Positions 32,807 to 41,800 of a DNA stretch of 46,369 nucleotides are shown here, in pieces. Below the pieces are notes generated by a model. It made no database searches. It was not told the origin of the DNA and worked only from the letters and a program-made list of their open reading frames with translations. Source of the DNA: Yoonia sp. (GTDB lineage: Bacteria; Pseudomonadota; Alphaproteobacteria; Rhodobacterales; Rhodobacteraceae); the NCBI RefSeq assembly GCF_017854565.1, contig NZ_JAFMHJ010000027.1, positions 1 to 46,369 on the forward strand, in the 5' to 3' direction. Position numbers and translations under genes: made by a program. Positions within the stretch are counted from its first letter, which is position 1. Every line of letters starts with the position of its first letter.

Positions 32807-33745
32807 ATGGCACGTGCGCAAGGCGCGCGGGCGCAGATGGCGCTTGCGTATGAGACAGTTTACGGCACCCCGCCGGTGAGTGGGTTCCGGCTGATGCCCT
32901 TCGCCCGGGCGACGCTCGGGTCGGAACAGCCGCTGCTGGAGTCCGAACTGCTCGGATATGGCCGCGATCCCCTTGCTCCGATCAAAGATGCGGTCACCGC
33001 CGATGGCGAGGTAGTGATCCCCATCGACGTCGAGGCTTTCGGGTTCTGGCTGAAAGCGGCCTTCGGCCAGCCGGTCACGACCGGCACGACGCCGAAGACC
33101 CACACCTTCCAGTCGGGCAACTGGACCCTGCCCAGCATGGCCATCGAAACGGCGATGCCCGAGGTGCCCCGCTTCGCGATGTATTCCGGCTGTGTGCTGG
33201 ATCAGCTGTCCTGGCAGATGCAGCGATCCGGCCTTCTGACCGCCACTGCACGGCTTGTCGCCCAAGGCGAAACCATCGCCGCAGCCACAGCCGCTGGCAC
33301 GCCCACGGCGCTGGGCCTGCAACGCTTCGGCCATTTCAACGGCACGGTCAAACGCAACGGCACGGCCTTGGGCAACGTAGTCTCCGCCGAGATCACCTAT
33401 TCCAACAACCTAGACCGGATCGAGACCATCCGTGGTGATGGCCGCATCGATGGGGCCGACCCGACAATGGCGGCGCTCACCGGCCGGATCGAGGTGCGGT
33501 TTTCCGACACAACGCTGGTGACCCAGGCCATCGATGGCAGCCCCTGCGAGCTGGAGTTCAACTACAGCCTAGGGGCCAATGCGAGTTTCACCTTCACAGC
33601 CCATGCGGTCTATCTGCCCCGCCCCCGGATCGAGATCGCCGGGCCGCAAGGCGTGCAGGCCAGCTTTGACTGGCAGGCCGCTAAGGCCACCAGCCCCGCC
33701 CGCATGTGCACCGCCGTCCTTATCAACACCCTCACAGGATACTGA
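32807..33745 (+). CDS. Major tail tube protein
   Basis: This 312-residue protein is a phage tail tube subunit. The N-terminus ARAQGARAQMALAYETVYGT, then PPVSGFRLMPFARATLG and the repeated beta-rich pattern with THTFQSGNWTLPSMAIETAM (about 103-122) and IRGDGRIDGADPTMAALTGR are typical. The C-terminal segment (about 240-312) may form an exposed Ig-like domain. Many copies stack as hexameric rings to form the non-contractile tail of this siphovirus. It follows an AAAGGAG site. Confidence 0.88.
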   Translation: MARAQGARAQMALAYETVYGTPPVSGFRLMPFARATLGSEQPLLESELLGYGRDPLAPIKDAVTADGEVVIPIDVEAFGFWLKAAFGQPVTTGTTPKTHTFQSGNWTLPSMAIETAMPEVPRFAMYSGCVLDQLSWQMQRSGLLTATARLVAQGETIAAATAAGTPTALGLQRFGHFNGTVKRNGTALGNVVSAEITYSNNLDRIETIRGDGRIDGADPTMAALTGRIEVRFSDTTLVTQAIDGSPCELEFNYSLGANASFTFTAHAVYLPRPRIEIAGPQGVQASFDWQAAKATSPARMCTAVLINTLTGY

Positions 33746-33747
33746 TC

Positions 33748-34185
33748 ATGATCCGACTGAACCTGACCGCCACCCCTGAATGGTTGGACCTCGCCCCTGG
33801 CCTGCGTTTGCTGGTGGCGCCTCTCACCACAGCGCTGATGGTATCAGCCCGCGCCGATCCCGCCATTGAAGCTATGCCGGACACCGCCACAACCGAGGAA
33901 CTGGCGCTCGCCATGGCCAAGGCCGTCGCACGGCGCGCTGTGCTGGATTGGGAGGGCGTTGGCGATGACTCTGGCAATCTGCTGCCGGTCACACCCGAAG
34001 GCATCAACGCCCTGCTGGAAATCTGGCCGGTTTTTGAGGCGTTCCAGACCCAATACGTCGCGCGCGGCTTGATCCTGGACGCGGAAAAAAACGTCTCCGC
34101 GCTCTCGCCGACTGGTCCTTCGGCGGGGGCGATCGTTACTGCGCCGCCTGCCCGGGGCCGTGCCCGGACTGCCCTACAAGACTGA
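33748..34185 (+). CDS. Tail assembly chaperone (gpG-like)
   Basis: This 145-residue protein corresponds to lambda gpG, which with its frameshifted form GT coats the tape measure protein and guides tail tube polymerisation. It is acidic and helical (EELALAMAKAVARRAVLDWE, then GINALLEIWPVFEAFQTQYV). ATG 33748 is chosen because it follows the tube gene by 2 nt. Near the end of the G-specific part, at 34086-34092, is a slippery A AAA AAC heptamer. The unshifted product ends at 34185, while the -1 frame continues as the T-like extension. Confidence 0.82.
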   Translation: MIRLNLTATPEWLDLAPGLRLLVAPLTTALMVSARADPAIEAMPDTATTEELALAMAKAVARRAVLDWEGVGDDSGNLLPVTPEGINALLEIWPVFEAFQTQYVARGLILDAEKNVSALSPTGPSAGAIVTAPPARGRARTALQD

Positions 34186-34415
34186 ACCGGCCACAAACGC
34201 AGGACGGCTGGCAGGTCTGGGATCTGGTCGGCCGCCTTGGTGGCCAGCTGCGGGTTATCCCCGGCGCTGTCTTGGGCTGGGACATGGGCGCGGCCTTGGC
34301 CCTCGCACAGGCGCTGGGCATCGACACCCTGATCGCCGCCGAACTGCTGCCCGAGATCGAGGCCGTGATGGTGCGCAAAGTAAACGAACAGATGGAAGGA
34401 AGCCGTGATGGCTGA
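33748..34415 (+). CDS. Frameshifted tail chaperone (gpG-GT-like) by -1 slippage
   Basis: After slippage at 34086-34092 the -1 frame stays open to 34415 and encodes a conserved-looking extension: ADWSFGGGDRYCAACPGPCP with four or more Cys residues, then WDLVGRLGGQLRVIPGAVLG, GWDMGAALALAQALGIDTLI and AAELLPEIEAVMVRKVNEQM. This wording is typical of rhodobacteral phage proteins at the same place and is not a chance frame. The fused product would have about 222 residues. The extension should bind the tape measure protein, as T does in lambda. Its end overlaps the tape measure start, giving ATGGCTGA. Confidence 0.75.
34086..34092 (+). promoter_or_regulatory. Programmed -1 ribosomal frameshift site
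   Basis: The heptamer A AAA AAC is in the correct phase (codons GAA AAA AAC in the zero frame), which lets both tRNAs re-pair in the -1 frame as AAA AAA. The -1 frame then leads straight into the T-like tail chaperone extension. Confidence 0.75.
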
Positions 34416-36855
34416 AAAACGGGTCTCCGTCCGCCTCGTCGCCGAGGGCGGCCGCCAAGTGCGCGCCGAGCTGGAGGGCATCGGCGAGGCGGGCGCGCGG
34501 GGCTTCGGGCGTCTGTCCTCCGAGATGGACCTCGCGAATACCCGCGTTGCCGCCTTTGCCCGCCGCGCCACGCTTGCCGCCGCAGCTGCCACTGCGGCAC
34601 TGGTGGCGGCAGGCGGCGCGATGATCCGTTCTGGTCTGCAGACGGTGGATGCGCAGGCCAAGCTGGCGCAGTCGCTCGGTACGACAGTCGCCTCGATCCA
34701 GACGCTGGAGCGCGCGGGTGAACTGGCTGGTGTGTCGATGTCCGGGATCGAGCAGGCCACGAAGGATCTGACGCGGCGGCTGAGCCAGGCTGCCGCTGGG
34801 ACCGGCCCAGCCGCCGATGCGCTGGATCGGCTGGGGCTGTCGGCCGCCGACCTGATCGCCCTGCCGCTGGACCAGCGCGTTGGTGCGATTAACGCCGCGA
34901 TTGAAGACTTCGTGCCCGCCGCCGAGCGTGCCGCCGTTGCAGGGCAGCTTTTCGGCGAGGAAGGCTCCATCGCCATGTCGCGCATCGACACGGCGACACT
35001 ACGCCAGGCGACAGAGGACGTGCTTGCCTTCGGGGTGGTGGTTTCCGAGCAGGATGCTGACCAGATCGAGCGGACCAATGATGCGATTTCCCGCCTGGGG
35101 CTGATCTGGCGCGGGGTTTCGAACCAACTGGCCGTGGCGGCGGCACCCGCGCTTGAGGCTGTGGCCAATGCGCTGGCCGCCGTCGCGCGCACCACCGGGC
35201 CGGTCGGTATCGCGATCACGGCACTGTTCGACAATATCGGACGGCTGACGACCTATGCCGCCACATTCGCGGGCCTCATCGCCGGGCGCTGGGTGGCAGG
35301 CATGGCCATGGCCGCGCTGTCGGTGCGGGGCCTCGCCACAGCGCTGGTGGTCCTGCGCGGCGCGCTGATCCGCACAGGCATTGGCGCGCTGATCGTTGGC
35401 GCGGGTGAGCTGGTCTATCAGTTCACCCGGCTTGTGGCCGGTGCCGGTGGTTTTGGCAACGCGATGGGTTTGCTCTCCGACCTCGCCTCCGAGGTGTGGG
35501 GCCGCATTGGCCTCGCGCTTGATGCAGCACTGGCACGGATGGCAGCAGGTTGGGAGGGGATGAAGGCCACAACGCTGACGGCGCTCGACGGTGCAGTGAC
35601 GGGCGTGTTCAGCTTTGGTGACCGCTCGGTGGCGGTCTTCCAGGGCGCATTCGATGCGATGAAGGCGATCTGGGGGCAGTTGCCCGGTGCCATTGGCGAC
35701 TTCGCGTTTCAGGCAGCGAACGGGCTGATCAGCGGTGTGGAGTCGATGCTGAATGGGGTCGTCACTCGGATCAATGGCTTCATTACGACGCTGAATGCCG
35801 CACTGGACCTGCTCCCCGAATGGGCGACAGGCGAAGGCGGCGTGCGGATCGGCACCCTCGATCCGGTGACGCTCGGCGGGATCGAAAACCCTTTCGCGGG
35901 TGCGGCCGAGGCGGCCGGTGCTGCGGCAGCCGATGCGTTCTCCGCGGCTCTGGGGCGAACATACGTTGATGCGCCTGATCTGGGGCTTGGGGCGGCGGCC
36001 GACGACGCCAGCGCCCGGGCCGATGGCTACCGCGAGGCAGCAGGCATGCTGGCCGATGCGGCTGGTCGCCCTTTGGCAAGTTGGCAGGCGCTGCGCGACG
36101 CGATGACCAGCTCTGGGACTGGGGCCGAAACGGCCCTCGCTGATGCTGCCACTTCGGCGGATGCGCTCGGCCTCGAACTTGATGAAACAGCCACCGCAGC
36201 CGGTGGTGCCGGAGCCGCCGCGCGCGCAGCTGGGGCAGCAGCCGCCGAGGGTGCGGACCAAGCTTTAACCGGCTGGGCTGCCGTAACCGCGGCGCTGGCC
36301 GACTATGCCACCAAGGCTCGTAATATCAGTGGTGATATCGGCCAGACACTGGTCGGGGCGTTCCAGAGCGCAGAGAACGCGGTGGGCGACTTCATCAAAA
36401 CCGGCAAGCTGGACTTCAGCAGCCTCGTCACTTCGATGATCGCTGATCTGGCCAAACTGGCCGCGCGGCGCTTTATCCTCGGCCCCATCGCCGATGCCTT
36501 GTCGGGTGCGTTTGGTGGCGCAGGTGGGTTGTTCGCGAACATCTTGCATTCCGGCGGCACCGTTGGCGTCGCAGGTAGCGGCCGGATGGTGCCTGCCATG
36601 GCTTTCGCCGGTGCCCCGCGCATGCACTCCGGGGGCTGGGCCGGGCTGAAACCCGACGAGGTCCCCGCGATCTTGCAACGGGGCGAGCGTGTTTTATCCC
36701 GCCGCGAAGCTGCTGGATATGGCCAGGGACAGAACGCAGCTCCGAATATCTCTGTTACGATCATGTCCCGCGACGCCGAAAGCTTCCGGCAATCCCGCAC
36801 GCAGGTCGCGGCTGATATCGCCCGCGCCGTGTCCCTCGGTCGGAGGGGCATGTGA
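34408..36855 (+). CDS. Tail tape measure protein
   Basis: This 815-residue protein sets tail length and travels into the host envelope with DNA. It starts MAEKRVSVRLVAEGGRQVRA, then has a long Ala-rich helical region (about 35-240), hydrophobic segments (VGIAITALFDNIGRLTTYAA, about 270-290; LATALVVLRGALIRTGIGAL, about 310-330), and an Ala/Gly-rich part (about 500-620). The C-terminus has the common LHSGGTVG and MHSGGWAGLKPDEVPAILQR, GERVLSRRE motifs of siphovirus tape measures. ATG 34408 overlaps the frameshifted chaperone; GTG 34405 directly before it is less likely. Its end overlaps the next gene by one base. Confidence 0.92.
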   Translation: MAEKRVSVRLVAEGGRQVRAELEGIGEAGARGFGRLSSEMDLANTRVAAFARRATLAAAAATAALVAAGGAMIRSGLQTVDAQAKLAQSLGTTVASIQTLERAGELAGVSMSGIEQATKDLTRRLSQAAAGTGPAADALDRLGLSAADLIALPLDQRVGAINAAIEDFVPAAERAAVAGQLFGEEGSIAMSRIDTATLRQATEDVLAFGVVVSEQDADQIERTNDAISRLGLIWRGVSNQLAVAAAPALEAVANALAAVARTTGPVGIAITALFDNIGRLTTYAATFAGLIAGRWVAGMAMAALSVRGLATALVVLRGALIRTGIGALIVGAGELVYQFTRLVAGAGGFGNAMGLLSDLASEVWGRIGLALDAALARMAAGWEGMKATTLTALDGAVTGVFSFGDRSVAVFQGAFDAMKAIWGQLPGAIGDFAFQAANGLISGVESMLNGVVTRINGFITTLNAALDLLPEWATGEGGVRIGTLDPVTLGGIENPFAGAAEAAGAAAADAFSAALGRTYVDAPDLGLGAAADDASARADGYREAAGMLADAAGRPLASWQALRDAMTSSGTGAETALADAATSADALGLELDETATAAGGAGAAARAAGAAAAEGADQALTGWAAVTAALADYATKARNISGDIGQTLVGAFQSAENAVGDFIKTGKLDFSSLVTSMIADLAKLAARRFILGPIADALSGAFGGAGGLFANILHSGGTVGVAGSGRMVPAMAFAGAPRMHSGGWAGLKPDEVPAILQRGERVLSRREAAGYGQGQNAAPNISVTIMSRDAESFRQSRTQVAADIARAVSLGRRGM

Positions 36856-37481
36856 TGGCGTTTCACGAGGTTCGGTTTCCCGACAACATCAGTCGAGGCG
36901 CGCGAGGCGGTCCTGAACGGCGCACGCAAGTGGTCGAACTAGCCTCCGGTGATGAAGAGCGCAACGCCAGCTGGGCCAACTCGCGCCGCCGCTATGACGT
37001 GGCCTATGGCATTCGTCGCGCTGATGATCTGGCGGCGGTCGTCGCCTTCTTCGAAGCCCGCAACGGCCGCCTGCACGGCTTTCGCTACAAGGACTGGGCC
37101 GATTACAAATCCGCCCTGCCGTCGCAGGCGGTCGCGCCAACCGATCAGCAGATCGGCACCGGGACCGGAAGCCTGCAGGCCTTCCAGCTTGCAAAACGCT
37201 ACACGTCTGGCGCGCAGACATGGGTGCGGACCATCACCAAACCCGTGACCGGAACCGTCCGCGTCGCGCTGGGCATGGTGGAGCAGCTATCAGGCTGGAC
37301 GCTGGACACGACGACTGGCGTCGTCACCTTCACCACCGCCCCAGCGGGCGGCGTGATCGTGCGCGCTGGCTTCGAATTCGATGTGCCGGTGCGCTTCGAC
37401 AGCGACACCCTCGACGTCACCCTCGACTTCGAACGGCTGGGATCGATTACCTCCATCCCCCTGCTGGAGATCCGCCGATGA
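36855..37481 (+). CDS. DUF2460 distal tail protein (GTA gp12-like)
   Basis: This 208-residue protein of the DUF2460 family corresponds to gp12 of the Rhodobacter capsulatus gene transfer agent, a distal tail protein. Typical parts are FHEVRFPDNISRGARGGPER, RRYDVAYGIRRADDLAAVVA, FFEARNGRLHGFRYKDWADY and the C-terminal SITSIPLLEIRR. It forms the ring joining tail tube to baseplate hub. It begins the four-gene GTA-like baseplate set (gp12 to gp15) and its stop overlaps the next start as ATGA. Confidence 0.93.
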   Translation: MAFHEVRFPDNISRGARGGPERRTQVVELASGDEERNASWANSRRRYDVAYGIRRADDLAAVVAFFEARNGRLHGFRYKDWADYKSALPSQAVAPTDQQIGTGTGSLQAFQLAKRYTSGAQTWVRTITKPVTGTVRVALGMVEQLSGWTLDTTTGVVTFTTAPAGGVIVRAGFEFDVPVRFDSDTLDVTLDFERLGSITSIPLLEIRR

Positions 37482-38362
37482 AAACCCTCTCCCCGGCTCT
37501 GCAGACCCATCTCGATGACGGCACCACTACCTTGTCTTGGTGCTGGAGGATCAGCCGCGCCGACGGCATGGCGCTGGGCTTTACCGATCATGACCGTACC
37601 CTCAGCTTCGATGGTACCGAGTTTGAACCCGAAAGCGGGTTCGCCGCCTCGGAAATCCGTGCTGGGTCCGATTTGGCCGTTGATGCGCAGGATGCCACCG
37701 GCGTCTTGACCTCCGACCGGATCACAGAAACCGATATTCTCGACGGGCGGTGGGACAATGCGGCGGTGGAGCTGTGGCGGGTGAACTGGGCCGACACCAG
37801 CCAGCGCGTACTCTTGCGCCGGGGCGCGGTTGGACAAATCCGGCGCGGGCGCATGGCATTTGTCGCCGAAGTGCGCAGCCTCGCGCATGTGCTGGGCCAG
37901 ACTGTCGGTCGCACGTTCCAGGCTGGTTGCGATGCTGCACTTGGCGATATTCGGTGCGGCATCGACTTGGAAAACGCCATCTACAAGGGCACCGGCGTTG
38001 TCACCGACCTCTTGCGCGACAGGGCGTTCATGGCCTACGGGCTGCCCGGGTTTGATGCGGGTTGGTTCACCTCTGGCACACTGACATGGACCAGTGGTGC
38101 CAATGCCGGGCGCATCACTGAAGTTTTGGCGCATGGCATTGCTGATGCAATCGCCAGCCTGACCCTGCTGGAAGCGCCCGTGCGTGCTATCGCCGAAGGC
38201 GACAGCTTTGTCGCGCGGGCAGGCTGCGACAAGCGGATCGCTACCTGCAGCGCCAAGTTTGCGAATGTCGCCAACTTCCGGGGCTTTCCCAATATCACCG
38301 GCCAAGACGCCGTGCTGCGCTATGCCAGCCAGGACGGCGGCCATGAAGGAAATGTGCTGTGA
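37478..38362 (+). CDS. DUF2163 baseplate hub protein (GTA gp13-like)
   Basis: This 294-residue protein of the DUF2163 family, like GTA gp13, is a baseplate hub component. It starts MKTLSPALQTHLDDGTTTLS and contains ISRADGMALGFTDHDRTLSF, AGCDAALGDIRCGIDLENA and near the end GCDKRIATCSAKFANVANFR. The paired Cys residues (GCD...RCG and GCDKRIATC) bind an iron-sulphur cluster in related hub proteins. ATG 37478 is inside the previous stop region. Operon order and sequence match the GTA tail cluster. Confidence 0.93.
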   Translation: MKTLSPALQTHLDDGTTTLSWCWRISRADGMALGFTDHDRTLSFDGTEFEPESGFAASEIRAGSDLAVDAQDATGVLTSDRITETDILDGRWDNAAVELWRVNWADTSQRVLLRRGAVGQIRRGRMAFVAEVRSLAHVLGQTVGRTFQAGCDAALGDIRCGIDLENAIYKGTGVVTDLLRDRAFMAYGLPGFDAGWFTSGTLTWTSGANAGRITEVLAHGIADAIASLTLLEAPVRAIAEGDSFVARAGCDKRIATCSAKFANVANFRGFPNITGQDAVLRYASQDGGHEGNVL

Positions 38363-38805
38363 AACGCCGCGCGGCCGTGGCCGACCCCGCCTTGGTTATT
38401 GCTACCGCCCGCAGTTGGCTCGGCACGCCCTACCACGACCAAGCCAGCCTACGCGGTGTCGGTTGCGATTGTCTTGGCCTCGCGCGCGGCGTCTGGCGCG
38501 CGGTGGTGGGCGACGAGCCATTTCCGATCCCACCGTACAGCCGGGATTGGGGCCAGACCGGGCCGCGCGAGGTGCTGGCCGAAGGCGCACGGGCGATGAT
38601 GTCGGAAATTGCCCCCACGGACGTCATTCCCGGCGCGCTGGTCCTGTTCCGCATGGCCCCGCGCGCCATAGCCAAGCATGTCGGGATCCTGACCTCGCCT
38701 GACCGCTTCATCCATGCCTATGAGCGGCTGGGCGTGGTCGAGGAACAGCTGACCCCATCCTGGCGGCGACGCATCGCTTTCGCTTTCCTGTTCCCAAAAG
38801 ACTGA
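38359..38805 (+). CDS. NlpC/P60 family tail peptidase (GTA gp14-like)
   Basis: This 148-residue cysteine peptidase of the NlpC/P60 type is equivalent to GTA gp14. The catalytic Cys38 lies in GVGCDCLGLARGVW, His107 in AKHVGILT and a third polar residue, His119, in RFIHAYE. It is carried at the tail tip and cuts host peptidoglycan stem peptides during DNA injection. It starts at GTG 38359, overlapping the preceding stop. Length and order fit the family. Confidence 0.93.
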   Translation: MKRRAAVADPALVIATARSWLGTPYHDQASLRGVGCDCLGLARGVWRAVVGDEPFPIPPYSRDWGQTGPREVLAEGARAMMSEIAPTDVIPGALVLFRMAPRAIAKHVGILTSPDRFIHAYERLGVVEEQLTPSWRRRIAFAFLFPKD

Positions 38806-38815
38806 AACCACACAC

Positions 38816-41800
38816 ATGGCGACATTAGTTCTCGGCGCGGTTGGCTCTGCAATCGGTGGGTCTATCGGGGGCACCTTGCTCGGCGTCAGCGCCTTCACGA
38901 TTGGCGGCTTCATCGGCTCCACCATCGGGTCGGTGGTCGACAACTGGATCGTCTCGTCCCTCGCCCCGGCGCAACGGATCGAGGGCGCGCGGCTGGACAG
39001 CTTGCGCATCACATCCTCGACCGAAGGAGCGGTCATCCCGCGCCTGTTCGGCCGGATGCGCATCGGAGGCAATATCATCTGGGCAACGGACTTCCGCGAA
39101 GAGGTCAACACAACCAGCCAAGGCGGCGGCAAGGGCAGCGGGCCAAAGGTCACCACCACCGAATATCTGTATTACGCCAGCTTTGCTGTCGCCTTGTGCG
39201 AGGGCGAAATTACCGGTATCGGCCGCGTCTGGGCCGACGGCAAGCCGATGGACATGACGGGCGTCACCTGGCGCTGGTACCCGGGAGACGAGGCGCAGGC
39301 CCCCGATCCGTTCATCTCGGCAAAGATGGGGGCGACCAACACGCCCGCCTATCGCGGCACCGCCTATGTCGTCTTCGAGGAGTTGAACCTCAGCGCATTC
39401 GGCAACCGCCTGCCACAGATCAGCTTCGAGGTGTTCCGGCCCCTCGCGGATCCTGACACCGCAGAAGGGCTGGTCAAGGCCGTGACGATGATCCCGGCAT
39501 CAGGCGAATTCACCTATGCGACTGCACCGGTCAAGAAGACCGCTGGCGCTGGTGGTGCGACCGTTGCCGAGAACCTGAACGCAATTACCGACACTGCCGA
39601 CATGGTGGTGGCGCTGGATCGGCTGCAATCCTTGGCCCCTGCCGTGGAAAGCGTCAGTCTTGTGGTGGCCTGGTTTGGGGATGATCTGCGCGCGGGGAAC
39701 TGCAAGGTGCGGCCGGGCGTCGAGGTGGCGGCCAAGACCACCACGCCATCCCCCTGGTCCGTGAACGGTGTCGCACGCGCGGATGCGTTTCTGGTAAGCC
39801 GCGATGCAGAGAACCGGCCGGTCTATGGCGGCACGCCTGCCGACTTCGCGGTGGTGCAGGCGATCCAAGAGATGAAAGATCGCGGACTGCGCGTAACCTT
39901 CTATCCCTTCATCCTGATGGACGTCCCGCCGGGCAATACCAAGCCGAACCCCTACAGCGCCAATGCCTCCACCTCGGGCCAGCCGACCTTCCCCTGGCGC
40001 GGGCGTATCACCTGTTCCCCGGCAGCGGGCTTTTCCGGGTCGGTGGACAAGACCGCGACCGCTGCCACGCAGGTCGCGGCGCTGTTTGGCACAGCCGCGC
40101 CCGCCAACTTTACCGTTTCCGGCGAAACCGTCGACTGGACCGGCCCTATCGGGGAATGGGGCTTGCGCCGGATGATCCTGCACTATGCGCATCTCTGCAA
40201 AGCGGCCGGGGGCGTCGACGCCTTCCTGATCGGTTCGGAGATGCCCGGTCTGACCACGATCCGCTCGGGTGGCAGCACCTATCCCGCCGTCACGGCCTTC
40301 AAGGCTCTTGCCGCCGATGTCCGAACGATCCTCGGCGCTGGGCCCAAGATCGGCTACGCGTCCGATTGGTCGGAGTATTTCGGCCATCACCCTGCCGATG
40401 GCTCGGGAGACGTCTTCTTCCATCTCGATCCCCTGTGGTCCGATGCCAACATCGATCTCATCGGCATCGACAACTACATGCCTCTGTCAGACTGGCGAGA
40501 CGGGTTTGACCATGCCGACGCGGCGCTGGCGCCTGCGATCTACGACCGGGACTATCTTCAATCGAACATCACCGGCGGGGAAGGCTTCGACTGGTTCTAT
40601 GCCATCGCCCTTGATCGAACCGCGCAAAACCGTACGCCGATCATGGATGGCGCGGCGGCAAAACCGTGGGTCTTCCGCTTCAAGGATCTGCGCGCATGGT
40701 GGCAAAACCCGCATTTCAACAGGCCGGGAGGCGTGGAGAGCGCGATGCCGACGGCATGGGTGCCGCAGTCAAAGCCGATCTGGTTTACCGAACTGGGCTG
40801 CCCGGCGATTGATCGTGGCACCAACCAGCCGAACGTCTTCTTCGACCCGAAGTCTTCAGAGAGCTTCACGCCGTATTTCTCGCGCGGCTGGCGCGACGAT
40901 GCGATCCAGCGGGCCTATCTGGAAGCGACCTATCTATTCTGGGGTGCTGCGGCGAACAATCCGGTGTCATCGGTCTATGGCAACCAGATGGTGCATGTGC
41001 CCGAATGCGCCGCTTGGACATGGGATGCGCGCCCCTATCCGTTCTTCCCCGGGCTGACCGATGTCTGGACCGATGGCCCGAACTGGCGATTGGGCCACTG
41101 GCTGACCGGGCGGCTGGGTGCTGTGTCACTGGCGGCCCTTGTGCGCCACCTTTGCCTGCGCGCAGGAATGCCGGAAGACCAGATCGACGTCTCCGGCCTT
41201 TGGGGTGCCGTTGAAGGCTATGTGATCTCGGCACTGGAAGCCCCGCGTGCCTCGATCTCGACGCTGGCTCGGCACTTCGGCTTGGATGCCGTCGAGAGTG
41301 AAGGCCGCATCAAGTTCCTGATGCGCGGCCGGATCGCCAGCGCCATCGTCACCCCTGACAGCATGGTGGCACCATCATCTGCGCAAGGCGACGTGATGGA
41401 ACTGACCCGGGCGCAGGAAACCGAACTGCCGCAGGCCCTGAAATGGCAGGTTGCCCGCGCCGACGAGGATTATGACGCAGCACAGGTCGAAGCCCGGCGC
41501 ATCACCGTCGACACAACCCGGATCGCATCCGAGGCCTTCCCGATGGTGATCCCGCCCGAGGAGGCAGAACGCCGCTGCCGCCGCGCGCTAATGGAGGCAT
41601 GGGTGGGCCGCGAAAGCGCGGTGTTTCGTCTGCCGCCATCACGGCTGGCGCTGGATCCCTGCGATGTGATCCTGCTCGACCACGATGGCCGCCTGACGGA
41701 AATGCGCCTCGTCTCCATCGCCGACTCCGACCTGCGCAGCATTGACGCCGTGCGCCAGGATCGAGCGGTCTACGACCTCCCGCCCGGAGAGCCTCGACCG

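Noticed and set aside
34160..34408. 82-aa plus-strand frame between chaperone and tape measure
   Set aside because: It is the wrong frame; the -1 frame from the A AAA AAC site encodes the recognisable T-like domain over the same bases.
33732..35234. 500-aa minus-strand frame
   Set aside because: It lies antisense to the tail chaperone and tape measure genes and has Ser/Arg/Ala-rich shadow composition.
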